A DNA stretch of 64,000 nucleotides, from the NCBI GenBank assembly GCA_019801415.1, contig JAHVJD010000005.1:62001-126000 (forward strand). The letters run 5' to 3'. This document shows, piece after piece, positions 26,789 to 38,346 of the stretch. The notes under the pieces are model-generated. The model was not told the DNA's origin. It did not search any database and saw only the letters and a list, made by a program, of their open reading frames with translations. Position 1 is the stretch's first letter, and every line of letters begins with the position of its first letter. A program made the position numbers and the translations under genes. Source of the stretch: Nocardioides marinus. GTDB taxonomy: Bacteria > Pseudomonadota > Alphaproteobacteria > Rhodobacterales > Rhodobacteraceae.

Positions 26789-27754
26789 TCAGCTGCGGCC
26801 AGCGCCCAGCGCGGCTTCGACGATCGGCATCCATTTGGCCCGGTTCACCGCCAGCCAGCCGCGCGCCGCGCCCTGCACGGTTTCGCCGCGCACGTCGACA
26901 AGGGCAATCAGCGGCTGCTGGTCCCAGATGCTGAGCTGGAACTGTTTCAGGATCTCATGCGCGGCGGGCCAGCGCTGCTGCAGGCCCGGCCAGGCGGCCT
27001 TGACCACGCCGCCGCGGTAGAAGTCACAGTCGCCGGTGATCTTGGGGTTCGGCCCCCAGGCGGGATCACTGTGACAGGCCGGTTCGGGTTTCGGCAGGCG
27101 CACGAACTGCAGCGCGTAGGAGGACATCGCCCAATGCGGCGCCCAGAAGGTCGAGATCACCGGGCGGCGGTCCTTGTAGGCCTGCTGAAAGGTCTCGATC
27201 ATCGCCGCCTCGCTGTCGGCCGCCACCACGTCGAACGGCAGCTCCAGCGCCCGGATCCGGTCGGCCCCGGGCGAGCCCCAGGAGGCCGGATAGGACAGGT
27301 AGATGCCCCGCTTGCCCTTGCCATCGGCCGAAAAGATGCCCGCACAGTCGCGCAGCGCTTCCCAGTTGGGCAGGCCGGGGCACATCTGCGCCACGTAGGG
27401 CGGCACCACGACGCCGTTGCGCGCGTCGAGCCCCATGTCGCCGAGTTCCTCCAGCTGGCCGCTGTCACGCGCCGCGAGATAGGCTTCCGGGCTGCTCGTG
27501 GTCCAGATCTCGACCATTGCATGAAAGTCGCCGTCGGCGATTTCCTGGTAGATCGCGGATTGGTCTGCCTCGGCATATTCCACGGTATATCCGGCGTGTT
27601 CCAGCATGCCGCCGACGATGTAGGTCGACAGCTGCTGGCCGGTCCAGTTGTTCAGCGACAGGCGGATCGGCGTGCTCCGGTCCCCCATCTCCAGTGCGTT
27701 CCCCACCGTTGGCATGGCCAGCGCCAGCGCGGCCACCATTGCCCTGAGCTTCAT
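26789..27754 (-). CDS. Second betaine/TMAO-type substrate-binding protein
   Basis: A 321-residue OpuAC-family protein, the same length as the one at 25481-26446 and clearly its paralogue. Tryptophans at 37, 84, 159, 204, 208 and 233 and cysteines at 125, 137, 227 and 243 all correspond. The signal peptide is residues 1-20. The ATG at 27754 has GGGAG eight bases upstream; an upstream GTG has no such site. It lies between the biotin operon and the importer operon on the same strand, with its own likely terminator and no ATPase or permease of its own. It may feed the neighbouring permease with a different ligand; this is inference. Confidence 0.85.
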   Translation of the reverse strand: MKLRAMVAALALAMPTVGNALEMGDRSTPIRLSLNNWTGQQLSTYIVGGMLEHAGYTVEYAEADQSAIYQEIADGDFHAMVEIWTTSSPEAYLAARDSGQLEELGDMGLDARNGVVVPPYVAQMCPGLPNWEALRDCAGIFSADGKGKRGIYLSYPASWGSPGADRIRALELPFDVVAADSEAAMIETFQQAYKDRRPVISTFWAPHWAMSSYALQFVRLPKPEPACHSDPAWGPNPKITGDCDFYRGGVVKAAWPGLQQRWPAAHEILKQFQLSIWDQQPLIALVDVRGETVQGAARGWLAVNRAKWMPIVEAALGAGRS

Positions 27755-27935
27755 TGGCGTCACTCCCGTACTGCCAGTCGTCTTGCAGCCACCCGCGAAG
27801 GGCAGCGCAGCACCGGAGATAGCAAGCCCGGATTGAGAAAGATTAACGCGCGGCGGGCCGTTGCCCGCAACCGGCCGGAAAAACGATTAAAACTCGTGCC
27901 AACCGCGCATTTCCCCGCCGAAACGTCGCAAAGCG

Positions 27936-28727
27936 TCAGCCTGTCTTGCGCGCCAGCAGCAGCACAGGGTCATAGGTCAGCGGCAGCCGCCCCGCCTGCC
28001 CGAAGCGGGCGCGGTAGCGGTCCTCGAAGTCGCGCAGGCGGCGGCGGCTCCAGCCCTGCTGGGCGTGGCCGTTGACGCCGGTCTGGCGCAGGTGCTTCAG
28101 CAGCGCCATGGCGCCGTCAAAATGCAGCACCTGCGGAGTCTGCTCCAGCGCGTGGATCTCCAGCCCGGCGGGCAGCATGGCGGGCCAGTCCGCCGCATCC
28201 AGATAGCTCGGCGCCGCAGCGGCAGAGCCGAGCGCCGCCAGCTCGTGGAACTGGTTGCGGCCAAAACCCGACAGAAGCAGCCAGCCGCCCGGCGCAAGAT
28301 GGTCCGCGAGCCGCGCCAACAGCCCCGGCAGGTCGGCGATCCACTGTACCGTCGAGGCCGAGGCGATGAGGTCCAGCTGCGCAGGCAGCGGCAGCGTCTC
28401 GATCGGCCCGGCCGCGAACCGCGCCTGCGCCCGCGTCGCCCGTGGCAGGACAGAGAGCGCGGCGAAGGCCTCGGGGACCAGGTCGTTCAGCAGCAGTCGG
28501 CCAAAGTCGAAGCGCTGCGCCAGCTGCTGCGTCAGGTGGCCGGTGCCGCAACCGAATTCCACGGCGCTGCCGATTTGCGGCGCGGCCCCGGCCTCGGCCA
28601 GCAGCTGCGCCAGCCGGGCCGCGATCTGCGCCTGCACCGAGGCCGCGCGGTGGTAGCTGCCCAGCCCGCGCCGGAAGCTTTGGCGGATGCGGGTTTGATC
28701 GGGAATGCGGGCGCCGATGTCCTTCAT
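27936..28727 (-). CDS. bioC: Malonyl-ACP O-methyltransferase BioC
   Basis: A 263-residue SAM-dependent methyltransferase. Motif I is AVEFGCGTGHLTQQL near residues 54-68, with motifs II/III in SASTVQWIADL near 118. BioC methylates the free carboxyl of malonyl-ACP so that fatty-acid synthesis can elongate it to pimeloyl-ACP methyl ester. It is the last gene of bioBFDAGC and overlaps bioG by 4 bp. BioC homologues are easily confused with other methyltransferases, but pairing with BioG in a biotin operon settles the call. Confidence 0.92.
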   Translation of the reverse strand: MKDIGARIPDQTRIRQSFRRGLGSYHRAASVQAQIAARLAQLLAEAGAAPQIGSAVEFGCGTGHLTQQLAQRFDFGRLLLNDLVPEAFAALSVLPRATRAQARFAAGPIETLPLPAQLDLIASASTVQWIADLPGLLARLADHLAPGGWLLLSGFGRNQFHELAALGSAAAAPSYLDAADWPAMLPAGLEIHALEQTPQVLHFDGAMALLKHLRQTGVNGHAQQGWSRRRLRDFEDRYRARFGQAGRLPLTYDPVLLLARKTG

Positions 28728-29422
28728 TGCAGCAGCGCCTCCCAGCTGGAGAACCAGTCGAAGGGCGCATGCGGGGCGTCGATGCTGCGCACCGGCTGGC
28801 CTTCCCAGGCGCGGGCCAGGTTGGCGGGCGGAAAGATCTTGTCGGCGGAGCTGATCCAGACGCGGTCGAACGCGACGTGGGGCGCGTCGCCGCGCGCCTC
28901 GACGGCCAGCAGTTCAGCCCGGCGGGCAGCCACGTCCAGGGGCAGGTCTGGCTGCGGAGCGCCAAAGACGCGGGTCAGGAACTGCTGGAAGCTGGCCGCG
29001 TCCAGCGTTTCCACCGTGCGGCGAAAGATGGCCGGCGGGATGCCGGTGTTGCGGCTGACCGGAGAGAGGCTGCCATTCACCGCCACCTTGCGGGCGAAGG
29101 GATCCGGGCGGGACTGCTGCCAATGGGCGTAAGCCGCCACGCCAAAGGACCAGGCCACGAGTGCGACGCTGTCATAGGCCGACAGGTCCGGCAGTTCGGC
29201 CTCAAGCGCGGTGTAGTCGCTGGCAAAGAGGATATCCTGCGGACCGCTCAGATGGGCGAAGACCAGTGGCCCGATGGCCCAGCCACCGAAGACCACGATG
29301 GCTTCGGACGCCTGCCCGGCGGCACCGCCGGGCATTGCCCGTCCGCCCCCCCGGGCGGGCGATACTCGCCCCCCCGCGGCCGGGCCATGCCCTTGTGCCT
29401 GTTTCAGCCAGCGGAAATCCAC
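28724..29422 (-). CDS. bioG: Pimeloyl-ACP methyl ester esterase BioG
   Basis: A 232-residue alpha/beta hydrolase of the DUF452/BioG type. It removes the methyl group added by BioC and so ends chain elongation at pimeloyl-ACP. The nucleophile serine is in ALVAWSFGVAA near residue 90, and a C-terminal His is in DAPHAPFDWF near 220. The start is GTG with GGGAG nine bases upstream, 3 bp after bioA. Between the first tryptophan (residue 5) and the first core strand (VVFGGWAIG) there is an unusual Gly/Ala/Arg-rich insertion of about 30 residues. It is encoded by GC-rich DNA with two C7 tracts. Confidence 0.88.
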   Translation of the reverse strand: MDFRWLKQAQGHGPAAGGRVSPARGGGRAMPGGAAGQASEAIVVFGGWAIGPLVFAHLSGPQDILFASDYTALEAELPDLSAYDSVALVAWSFGVAAYAHWQQSRPDPFARKVAVNGSLSPVSRNTGIPPAIFRRTVETLDAASFQQFLTRVFGAPQPDLPLDVAARRAELLAVEARGDAPHVAFDRVWISSADKIFPPANLARAWEGQPVRSIDAPHAPFDWFSSWEALLQ

Positions 29423-29425
29423 GGC

Positions 29426-30724
29426 CTACAGCTCCCGCGCCAGCCGCAGCATGCCTGCGGTGATCTCGCTGAGCTGGTCAGGCGTCGTGATGAAGGGCGG
29501 CATGGTATAGATGTTGTGACCGAAGGGGCGCAGGAAGACCCCCATCTCGTGCGCCCGCGCGTGGGCCTCGTCCGCCGACACGCGGTGCTTCATCTCGATC
29601 ACGCCGATGGCGCCCAGCACCCGCACGTCCGCGACGTTGGGCAGGTCACAGGCCGGGGAGAGCTCGGCCTGCAGCTGCTCGGCAATCGCCGCCACCCGCC
29701 CGCGCCAGTCCTGCCCGGTCAGGAGATCCAGCGAGGCCTTGGCCGCAGCGCAGGCCAGTGGGTTGCCCATATAGGTCGGCCCGTGCATGAACAGGCCGGG
29801 ATTGCCGCCACCGATGCCTGTCGCCACGCGATCGTTGGTCATGGTGCAGGCAAAGGAGATATGGCCGCCGGTCAGCCCCTTGCCCAGACAGATGATGTCG
29901 GGCTCGACGCTGCAGAAGCCGGTGGCAAACAGCTCCCCAGTGCGGCCAAAGCCGGTGGCGATCTCGTCAAAGATCAACAAGATGCCCAGCTCATCGCATA
30001 GCGCGCGGGCCTGATTGAGGTATTCCGGGTGGTAGAAATACATCCCGCCAGTGCCCTGCACGACGGGCTCCAGGATGAAGGCGGCGATCCTGTCGGCATT
30101 GGCCTCCAGCACGGCGCGCAAGTCGCCTAAGCCGTTCTGCGCAGGATCGTCGATCCAGTCCCGGTCCAGCCTGACCGGCGGGCGAGGGACGAAATGCTGC
30201 ACGCTAAGCGCGCCCTTAAACAGGTGGTGCATGCCGGTGTCGGGGTCGCAGACGCTCATCGCCTTCCAGGTGTCGCCATGATAGCCGGAGCGGATGGTGG
30301 CGAACTCCTGCCGCTGCGGCTGGCCGATGGCGTGCTGGTACTGCACCGCCATCTTCATCGCCACCTCGACCGAAACCGAGCCCGAGTCGCAGTAGAAAAT
30401 GCGGGTCAGACTGTCCGGCGTGATCGCCAGAAGTTTGCGGCCGAGGTCGATTGCCGGATCATGGGTCAGCCCGCCGAACATTACATGCGGCAGGGTTTCG
30501 AGCTGGTCGTGAATGGCCGATGTGATCGCCGGGTTCCTGTGACCGTGCATCATGCACCACCAGGACGACATGGCGTCGATCAGCCGGGTGCCGTCCTCCA
30601 GCGTGATATGCACGCCCTCGGCCTCCTTCACCACGAAGGTGGGGCCGGGTTTGGTGACGTTGGTATAGGGGTGCCACAGGTGCTGCTGGTCAAATTGCAG
30701 CTGGGTGAGGTCAGAAGCACTCAT
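29426..30724 (-). CDS. bioA: Adenosylmethionine-8-amino-7-oxononanoate aminotransferase
   Basis: A 432-residue PLP-dependent class III aminotransferase that converts 7-keto-8-aminopelargonic acid to 7,8-diaminopelargonic acid using SAM as amino donor. BioA signatures are the N-terminal LWHPYTN, the SSWWCMMHGHRNP segment near residue 55, DEIATGFGRTG near 250 and the PLP lysine in CLGKGLTGG near 278. The ATG at 30724 overlaps the bioD stop by 4 bp; 29 further upstream codons are open but overlap bioD. Length and motifs are normal. Confidence 0.96.
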   Translation of the reverse strand: MSASDLTQLQFDQQHLWHPYTNVTKPGPTFVVKEAEGVHITLEDGTRLIDAMSSWWCMMHGHRNPAITSAIHDQLETLPHVMFGGLTHDPAIDLGRKLLAITPDSLTRIFYCDSGSVSVEVAMKMAVQYQHAIGQPQRQEFATIRSGYHGDTWKAMSVCDPDTGMHHLFKGALSVQHFVPRPPVRLDRDWIDDPAQNGLGDLRAVLEANADRIAAFILEPVVQGTGGMYFYHPEYLNQARALCDELGILLIFDEIATGFGRTGELFATGFCSVEPDIICLGKGLTGGHISFACTMTNDRVATGIGGGNPGLFMHGPTYMGNPLACAAAKASLDLLTGQDWRGRVAAIAEQLQAELSPACDLPNVADVRVLGAIGVIEMKHRVSADEAHARAHEMGVFLRPFGHNIYTMPPFITTPDQLSEITAGMLRLAREL

Positions 30725-31434
30725 GCCGGGTCCTCCTCCGACGCCAGCGCCTCGCGGATCAGGTCGAGGTGGATGTTCTCGGCAAAGGCCTGCGCCAGCG
30801 CCGCGGAGCATTCATCGGTGCGCGCAGCACCGGGGCCGCCCGCATCACTGCCCAGCCCCGGCGCGCTGCGCAGGGCTTCGACAAAGGGCAGCCGCCCCAG
30901 ATGCGCCGCCTTGCCGAACTGGCAGATGGTTTCCTCGACCTCCGGCTCCGGGTTGCCGATGAAGGCAACCCCCACCACCTCGCAGCCCGCATCGCGCAAC
31001 GCCTTCAGCGACAAAAGCGTGTGGTTGATGGTGCCGAGCTGGGTGCGCGCACACAGGATCACCGGCGCGCCCCAGCGCGCGATCAGATCCAGATAGAGCT
31101 CACGCCGGTTCAGCGGCACCATGAGGCCGCCCGCGCCCTCGGCCACGAGCACGCCATCGGTGTCCGGCAGCTGCAGCGTCCCGGTGTCGATTTCCGCCCC
31201 CTCGGCCTCTGCCGACAGATGCGGCGAGGCCGGGAGCTGCAGAAGATAGCCCTCGGGCAGCGCCGGGCGGCCGGACAGGCGTGAGACGATCTGGCTGTCG
31301 GTCTCGTCCTCCAGCCCCGATTGCACCGGTTTCCAGTAGGTGGCCTCCAGCGCCTGCACCAGCCCGGCCGAGAAGATGGTCTTGCCGATGCCAGTGTCGG
31401 TGCCGGTCACGATCAGCGTGTTTCTGGGCGTCAT
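30721..31434 (-). CDS. bioD: Dethiobiotin synthetase
   Basis: A 237-residue ATP-dependent enzyme that closes the ureido ring of dethiobiotin from diaminopelargonate and CO2. The P-loop GTDTGIGKT is at residues 11-19, and the substrate-binding EGAGGLMVPL segment is near 120. The gene overlaps both bioF and bioA by 4 bp, consistent with translational coupling in the operon. The C-terminal half has an Ala-rich helix, and nothing is missing. Confidence 0.95.
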   Translation of the reverse strand: MTPRNTLIVTGTDTGIGKTIFSAGLVQALEATYWKPVQSGLEDETDSQIVSRLSGRPALPEGYLLQLPASPHLSAEAEGAEIDTGTLQLPDTDGVLVAEGAGGLMVPLNRRELYLDLIARWGAPVILCARTQLGTINHTLLSLKALRDAGCEVVGVAFIGNPEPEVEETICQFGKAAHLGRLPFVEALRSAPGLGSDAGGPGAARTDECSAALAQAFAENIHLDLIREALASEEDPA

Positions 31435-32570
31435 GGGCGTGCCTCCAGTTCGCGGGCAAGGGTTTCGAACATCGAGGTGATGACCCCTGCCCCGGTATTC
31501 AAGGTGATCGACAGCCGCAGCCGCGCGGTGCCGCGGGGCACCGTGGGCGGGCGGATGCCGCGGATGTCGTAGCCGTGACCCTGCATCGCCGCGGCCAGCG
31601 CCATGGTGCGCTTGTCGTCGCCGATCACCACCGGCAGGATCTGGCTGTCAAAACCGTCCAGCCCGCACAGGCGTTTGGCCTCATCTTGGGCGTGGGAGAT
31701 CCCGGCCCAGGCCTGCTCCCGGCGGGCCGGGTTCTGGCGCAGCTCCTGCAGGGCGGCGCGCACAAGGGCGGCGTTCAGCGGTGACGGAGCCGTCGCATAG
31801 ATGAAGCCGCGCGCCTTGTTGATGAGGGTCTCGATCAGCACCCGCTGGCCGCAGATCAGCGCGCCGGAGGCACCCAGCGCCTTGCCGCAGGTGTGTAAGG
31901 AAAGGACGTTGGGGCGGTGCGCGATCTCATGCGCCAAACCGCGGCCCATGTCGCCGAAGACGCCGGTGGAATGGGCCTCGTCGACCACCAGCACCGCACC
32001 GGTCGCATCCGCCAGTTCCATCAGCGCGTCCAGCGGGGCGAGATCGCCGTCCATGGAATAGACGGCCTCGACCGCGATCCAGACCTGCCCCGCGCCGCCC
32101 GACGCACGCCAGTCGCGCAGCACCCGCGCTGCGTCGTCTGTGTCACTGTGGGCAAAGCTGCGGGTCTCGGCGCGGCCCAGCCGCATGCCGTCATGGGTGC
32201 TGGCGTGGATCAGCGCGTCATAGAGCACCAGATCGCCCTGCTGCGGCAGCGCGGAGAAGATCGCCTGGTTGGCGTTGAAACCGCCGCCCATGAACAGCGC
32301 CGCCTCGGTGCCGAAGAACGCGGCCGCCTCCGCCTCCAGCCGCTGATGCTCGGCGTCGTTGCCGCGCAAGAGGCGCGAACCACCCGCCCCAACCGGCACG
32401 CCGCGCGCGAGCGCGTCCGATGCGGCGGCGCGCAGCACCTCGCTGCTCGCCAGACCGAGGTAGTCGTTGGAGGCAAAATCATGCCCCTCCCGCGGCATCA
32501 ACTGCCGGTAGCGCCCGCGGTTGCGCAGCGCTTCCAGCGATTTTTCATGCCGTGGAAAGGTGCCCGCCAT
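31431..32570 (-). CDS. bioF: 8-amino-7-oxononanoate synthase
   Basis: A 379-residue PLP enzyme of the alpha-oxoamine synthase family, condensing pimeloyl-ACP with alanine. Motifs include FASNDYLGLASS near residue 32, GVPVGAGGSRLLRGN near 55, DEAHSTGVFG near 195 and the PLP lysine in CGKALGASGA near 230. The ATG at 32570 overlaps the bioB stop by one base (TGATG); 47 upstream codons in the same frame fall inside bioB and are not used. The gene overlaps bioD by 4 bp. Confidence 0.95.
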   Translation of the reverse strand: MAGTFPRHEKSLEALRNRGRYRQLMPREGHDFASNDYLGLASSEVLRAAASDALARGVPVGAGGSRLLRGNDAEHQRLEAEAAAFFGTEAALFMGGGFNANQAIFSALPQQGDLVLYDALIHASTHDGMRLGRAETRSFAHSDTDDAARVLRDWRASGGAGQVWIAVEAVYSMDGDLAPLDALMELADATGAVLVVDEAHSTGVFGDMGRGLAHEIAHRPNVLSLHTCGKALGASGALICGQRVLIETLINKARGFIYATAPSPLNAALVRAALQELRQNPARREQAWAGISHAQDEAKRLCGLDGFDSQILPVVIGDDKRTMALAAAMQGHGYDIRGIRPPTVPRGTARLRLSITLNTGAGVITSMFETLARELEARP

Positions 32571-33547
32571 CAGCGGCTGCCGTCGCAGCCCACGGCCATC
32601 GCGGTGATGCCCAGACGGTCGAACAGCTGCTGGTCCTTGTCTTCCTCGGGGTTGTCGGCGGTCAGCAGCGTATCCCCCACGAAGATCGAGTTTGCGCCGG
32701 CAAAGAAGCACATCGCCTGCATCTCGTCCGACATGTCGGTGCGGCCTGCCGACAGGCGCACGTGGGACTTGGGCATCAGGATGCGGGCCAGCGCCACCGA
32801 GCGGACGAATTCGATCGGGTCCAGCTTTTCGACATTGGCCAGCGGCGTGTCGGCAATCGGGATCAGCATGTTGACCGGCACCGAATCCGGGTGCTGCTCC
32901 AGCGTGGCCAGCGCCAGCATCATGTCGATGCGGTCCATCTGCTGCTCACCCATGCCGACGATGCCGCCCGAACACACCTTGATGCCCGCTTCGCGCACCT
33001 TGTTCAGGGTGTCGATCCGGTCCGCAAAGGTGCGGGTGGTGATGATTTCCTTGTAGTAGCGCTCGGAGGTGTCGATGTTGTGGTTGTAGTAATCCAGCCC
33101 GGCATCGCGCAGGCGGAACACCTGCTCCTCGTCCAGCATGCCCAGGGTCATGCAGGTTTCCATGCCCAGTTCCTTGACGCCTTTCACCATCGCCTCAAGC
33201 GCGGCCATGTCGCGGTCCTTAGGCGAGCGCCAGGCGGCGCCCATGCAGTAGCGGGTCGCGCCGCCTTCCTTGGCTTTCTTTGCCTCGGCGATCACCCGCT
33301 GCACCTCGATCAGCTTGGAGGCCGAGAGCTGCGCGCCGTTGCGGGCGGACTGCGAGCAATAGGCGCAATCCTCGGCGCAGCCGCCGGTCTTGATGCTCAG
33401 GAGCTTGGATTTCTGGACCTGGTTGGGGTCGAAATACTGCCGGTGGACGCTGTGCGCATGGAACAGCAGGTCCATGAAAGGCTTGTTGTAGATCTCTTCC
33501 GCTTCTTCGCGGGTCCAGTCGGTCCGGATGGGTGCAGCGTCCAGCAT
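32570..33547 (-). CDS. bioB: Biotin synthase
   Basis: A 325-residue radical SAM enzyme inserting sulfur into dethiobiotin. The radical-SAM cluster motif is [13 protein letters not shown] near residue 55 (C-x3-C-x2-C). I start at the ATG 33547, which has AGGAG five bases upstream; the ATG six codons earlier has AGGGA only one base away. It is the first gene of bioBFDAGC. A BioR-type box lies 52 bp upstream. Confidence 0.96.
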   Translation of the reverse strand: MLDAAPIRTDWTREEAEEIYNKPFMDLLFHAHSVHRQYFDPNQVQKSKLLSIKTGGCAEDCAYCSQSARNGAQLSASKLIEVQRVIAEAKKAKEGGATRYCMGAAWRSPKDRDMAALEAMVKGVKELGMETCMTLGMLDEEQVFRLRDAGLDYYNHNIDTSERYYKEIITTRTFADRIDTLNKVREAGIKVCSGGIVGMGEQQMDRIDMMLALATLEQHPDSVPVNMLIPIADTPLANVEKLDPIEFVRSVALARILMPKSHVRLSAGRTDMSDEMQAMCFFAGANSIFVGDTLLTADNPEEDKDQQLFDRLGITAMAVGCDGSR

Positions 33548-33598
33548 GCTGTCTCCTGTGCTCATGTCCCTGCCATGCGCGGATGGCGTTGCGAAATT

Positions 33599-33608
33599 TT
33601 ATAGATAA
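33599..33608 (-). promoter_or_regulatory. BioR box upstream of bioB
   Basis: TTATAGATAA fits the alphaproteobacterial BioR consensus TTATMKATAA exactly. It lies 52 bp upstream of the bioB start, where it would overlap the promoter. BioR is a GntR-family repressor of biotin genes in alphaproteobacteria; its gene is not in this window. Confidence 0.85.
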
Positions 33609-33758
33609 CTTTGCCACCCCCGATCAAGCGCCAAAGCGGCGGCGCTGCGATTTGCCACGAGGCGGGCCGAAAATTCCCAATAATGCACTGTTATTGTTGT
33701 GCAAAAATAATCTACAAAAATTCATGTTGACGCCACGACCGCTGCTCCCTAACCCTAA

Positions 33759-33876
33759 AGCCACGCAGGGGAGTCCCGCCAAGGGGACTGAGAGGTGGAC
33801 AGGAACGGCATCAGCCGGGCCGGTGAAGCGACCCTTTGAACCTGACCCAGTTGATACTGGCGTAGGAAGCTAGGCA
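33759..33876 (+). promoter_or_regulatory. TPP riboswitch (THI box)
   Basis: Conserved THI-box elements appear in order: AGGGGAG at 33767-33773, ACTGAGAGG near 33787, then ACCCTTTGAACCTGA at 33831-33845 and GGCGTAGGAAGC at 33859-33870. It ends about 132 bp before thiC. No obvious T-run terminator follows, so control at translation initiation of thiC is more likely than attenuation. It controls the whole thiCOSGEFD operon. Confidence 0.97.
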
Positions 33877-33921
33877 CGCTTGGCCACCGGGGATCGTACA
33901 CCCCCGCATGCCGCGCGATGA

Positions 33922-36800
<2,879 letters not shown>

Positions 36801-36970
36801 AGTCGCGGCAACCGACCTGCAGTCCGTGCTGGACGAGCTGGGCTTTGCCGCCTCGGCCGTCGCGACCGCGGTGAACGGAAGCTTTGTCGCCCGCCCCAAG
36901 CGCGCCGAGGTGACGCTGGCCGACGGCGACCGGCTGGAAGTGCTCGCCCCGATGCAAGGAGGCTGAGGCC

Positions 36971-37753
36971 ATGAGACTTTATGGAACCGACGTCGCCTCG
37001 CGGCTGCTGCTGGGCACCGCGCAATATCCCTCTCCGGCCGTGCTGGCAGAGGCGGTGAAATCCAGCGGCACCGGCATCATCACCGTGTCGCTGCGCCGCG
37101 AAACCGCCGAAGGCTCCGGCGCGGGCTTCTGGGACGGATTGCGCGACACCGGCTGCCGCATCCTGCCCAACACCGCCGGCTGCCACACGGTGCAGGAGGC
37201 GGTGACCACCGCCCACATGGCGCGGGAGCTGTTCGACACGGACTGGATCAAACTGGAGGTGATCGGCCATGCCGACACCCTGCAGCCGGATGTCTTCGGG
37301 CTGGTCGAAGCCGCGCGCATCCTCAGCGCCGATGGCTTCAAGGTCTTTCCCTACACCACCGAGGATCTGGTGGTGGGCGAACGGCTGCTGGAGGCGGGCT
37401 GCGAGCTCTTGATGCCCTGGGGGGCGCCGATCGGCTCGGGTCAGGGCTTGCGCAACCCGGACGGCCTGCGGGCGATGCGGGCACATTTCGCAGGCGTGCC
37501 GCTGATCGTCGACGCCGGCATCGGGCGCCCGTCGGATGCGACGCAGGCGATGGAGCTGGGCATGGATGCGGTGCTGTTGAACACCGCCGTGGCCAAGGCC
37601 GGCGATCCTGCCGCGATGGCCCGGGCCATGGCGCTGGCGGTTGACGCGGGGCGCGCCGGATACCTTGCCGACCCGATGGAGCGGCGCGACATGGCGGTGC
37701 CCTCGACGCCGGTTCTGGGACTGGCCGAACTCAACATGACGGAGACCGCATGA
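36971..37753 (+). CDS. thiG: Thiazole synthase ThiG
   Basis: A 260-residue TIM-barrel enzyme that forms thiazole phosphate from deoxyxylulose 5-phosphate, iminoacetate and ThiS thiocarboxylate. Recognisable segments are [12 protein letters not shown] at residues 10-21 (in the form [13 protein letters not shown]), the lysine strand [16 protein letters not shown] near 88, and [13 protein letters not shown] near 152. Near the end is [12 protein letters not shown]. It overlaps thiE by 4 bp. Confidence 0.96.
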   Translation: MRLYGTDVASRLLLGTAQYPSPAVLAEAVKSSGTGIITVSLRRETAEGSGAGFWDGLRDTGCRILPNTAGCHTVQEAVTTAHMARELFDTDWIKLEVIGHADTLQPDVFGLVEAARILSADGFKVFPYTTEDLVVGERLLEAGCELLMPWGAPIGSGQGLRNPDGLRAMRAHFAGVPLIVDAGIGRPSDATQAMELGMDAVLLNTAVAKAGDPAAMARAMALAVDAGRAGYLADPMERRDMAVPSTPVLGLAELNMTETA

Positions 37754-38346
37754 TGGAGCGTTTCTACCTGATCGTCGGCCATGTCGGTCGGCTGGAGCTC
37801 TTGGTGCCGCAGGGCGCGAGGCTGGTGCAGCTGCGCATCAAGGACCAGCCCGAAACGGAGGTGCGCCGCCAGATCGCCCGCGCCCGCGACTTCTGCGCGG
37901 TCCATGACGCGCAACTGGTGGTGAACGACTACTGGCAGGCGGCGCTGGATCTGAATTGCAACTTTGTCCACCTCGGCCAAGAGGACATGGAGACCGCGGA
38001 TTTCGCCGCCCTGCGCCGCCGCGGCGTGCGCTTTGGCCTCTCCACCCATGACGAGACGGAGCTGGAGCGCGCGCTCTCCCATGATCCGGCCTATGTGGCG
38101 CTGGGTCCGGTCTATCCGACACTGCTGAAGAAGATGGAATGGGGGCCGCAGGGGCTGGAGCGGGTGACGCGCTGGAAACAGATGGCGGGCAAGACGCCGC
38201 TGGTGGCGATCGGCGGCCTGACGCCCGAGCGCCTGCCCGGCGTCTTCGTGGCCGGTGCCGACAGCGCGGCGGTGGTGACCGACATCCAGCAGGCCGCCGA
38301 CCCGGAGGCACGCACCCGGGAATGGGCCGAGGCCTGCCGCGCATGA
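37750..38346 (+). CDS. thiE: Thiamine-phosphate synthase ThiE-like
   Basis: A 198-residue TIM-barrel protein joining thiazole phosphate and HMP pyrophosphate. VQLRIKDQ near residue 27, [23 protein letters not shown] near 57 and [10 protein letters not shown] near 154 match ThiE strands. The usual PIFPTxTK loop is replaced by [17 protein letters not shown], as in the shorter alphaproteobacterial forms. Two ATGs lie in tandem at 37750 and 37753. It overlaps thiG and thiF by 4 bp each. Confidence 0.9.
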   Translation: MMERFYLIVGHVGRLELLVPQGARLVQLRIKDQPETEVRRQIARARDFCAVHDAQLVVNDYWQAALDLNCNFVHLGQEDMETADFAALRRRGVRFGLSTHDETELERALSHDPAYVALGPVYPTLLKKMEWGPQGLERVTRWKQMAGKTPLVAIGGLTPERLPGVFVAGADSAAVVTDIQQAADPEARTREWAEACRA

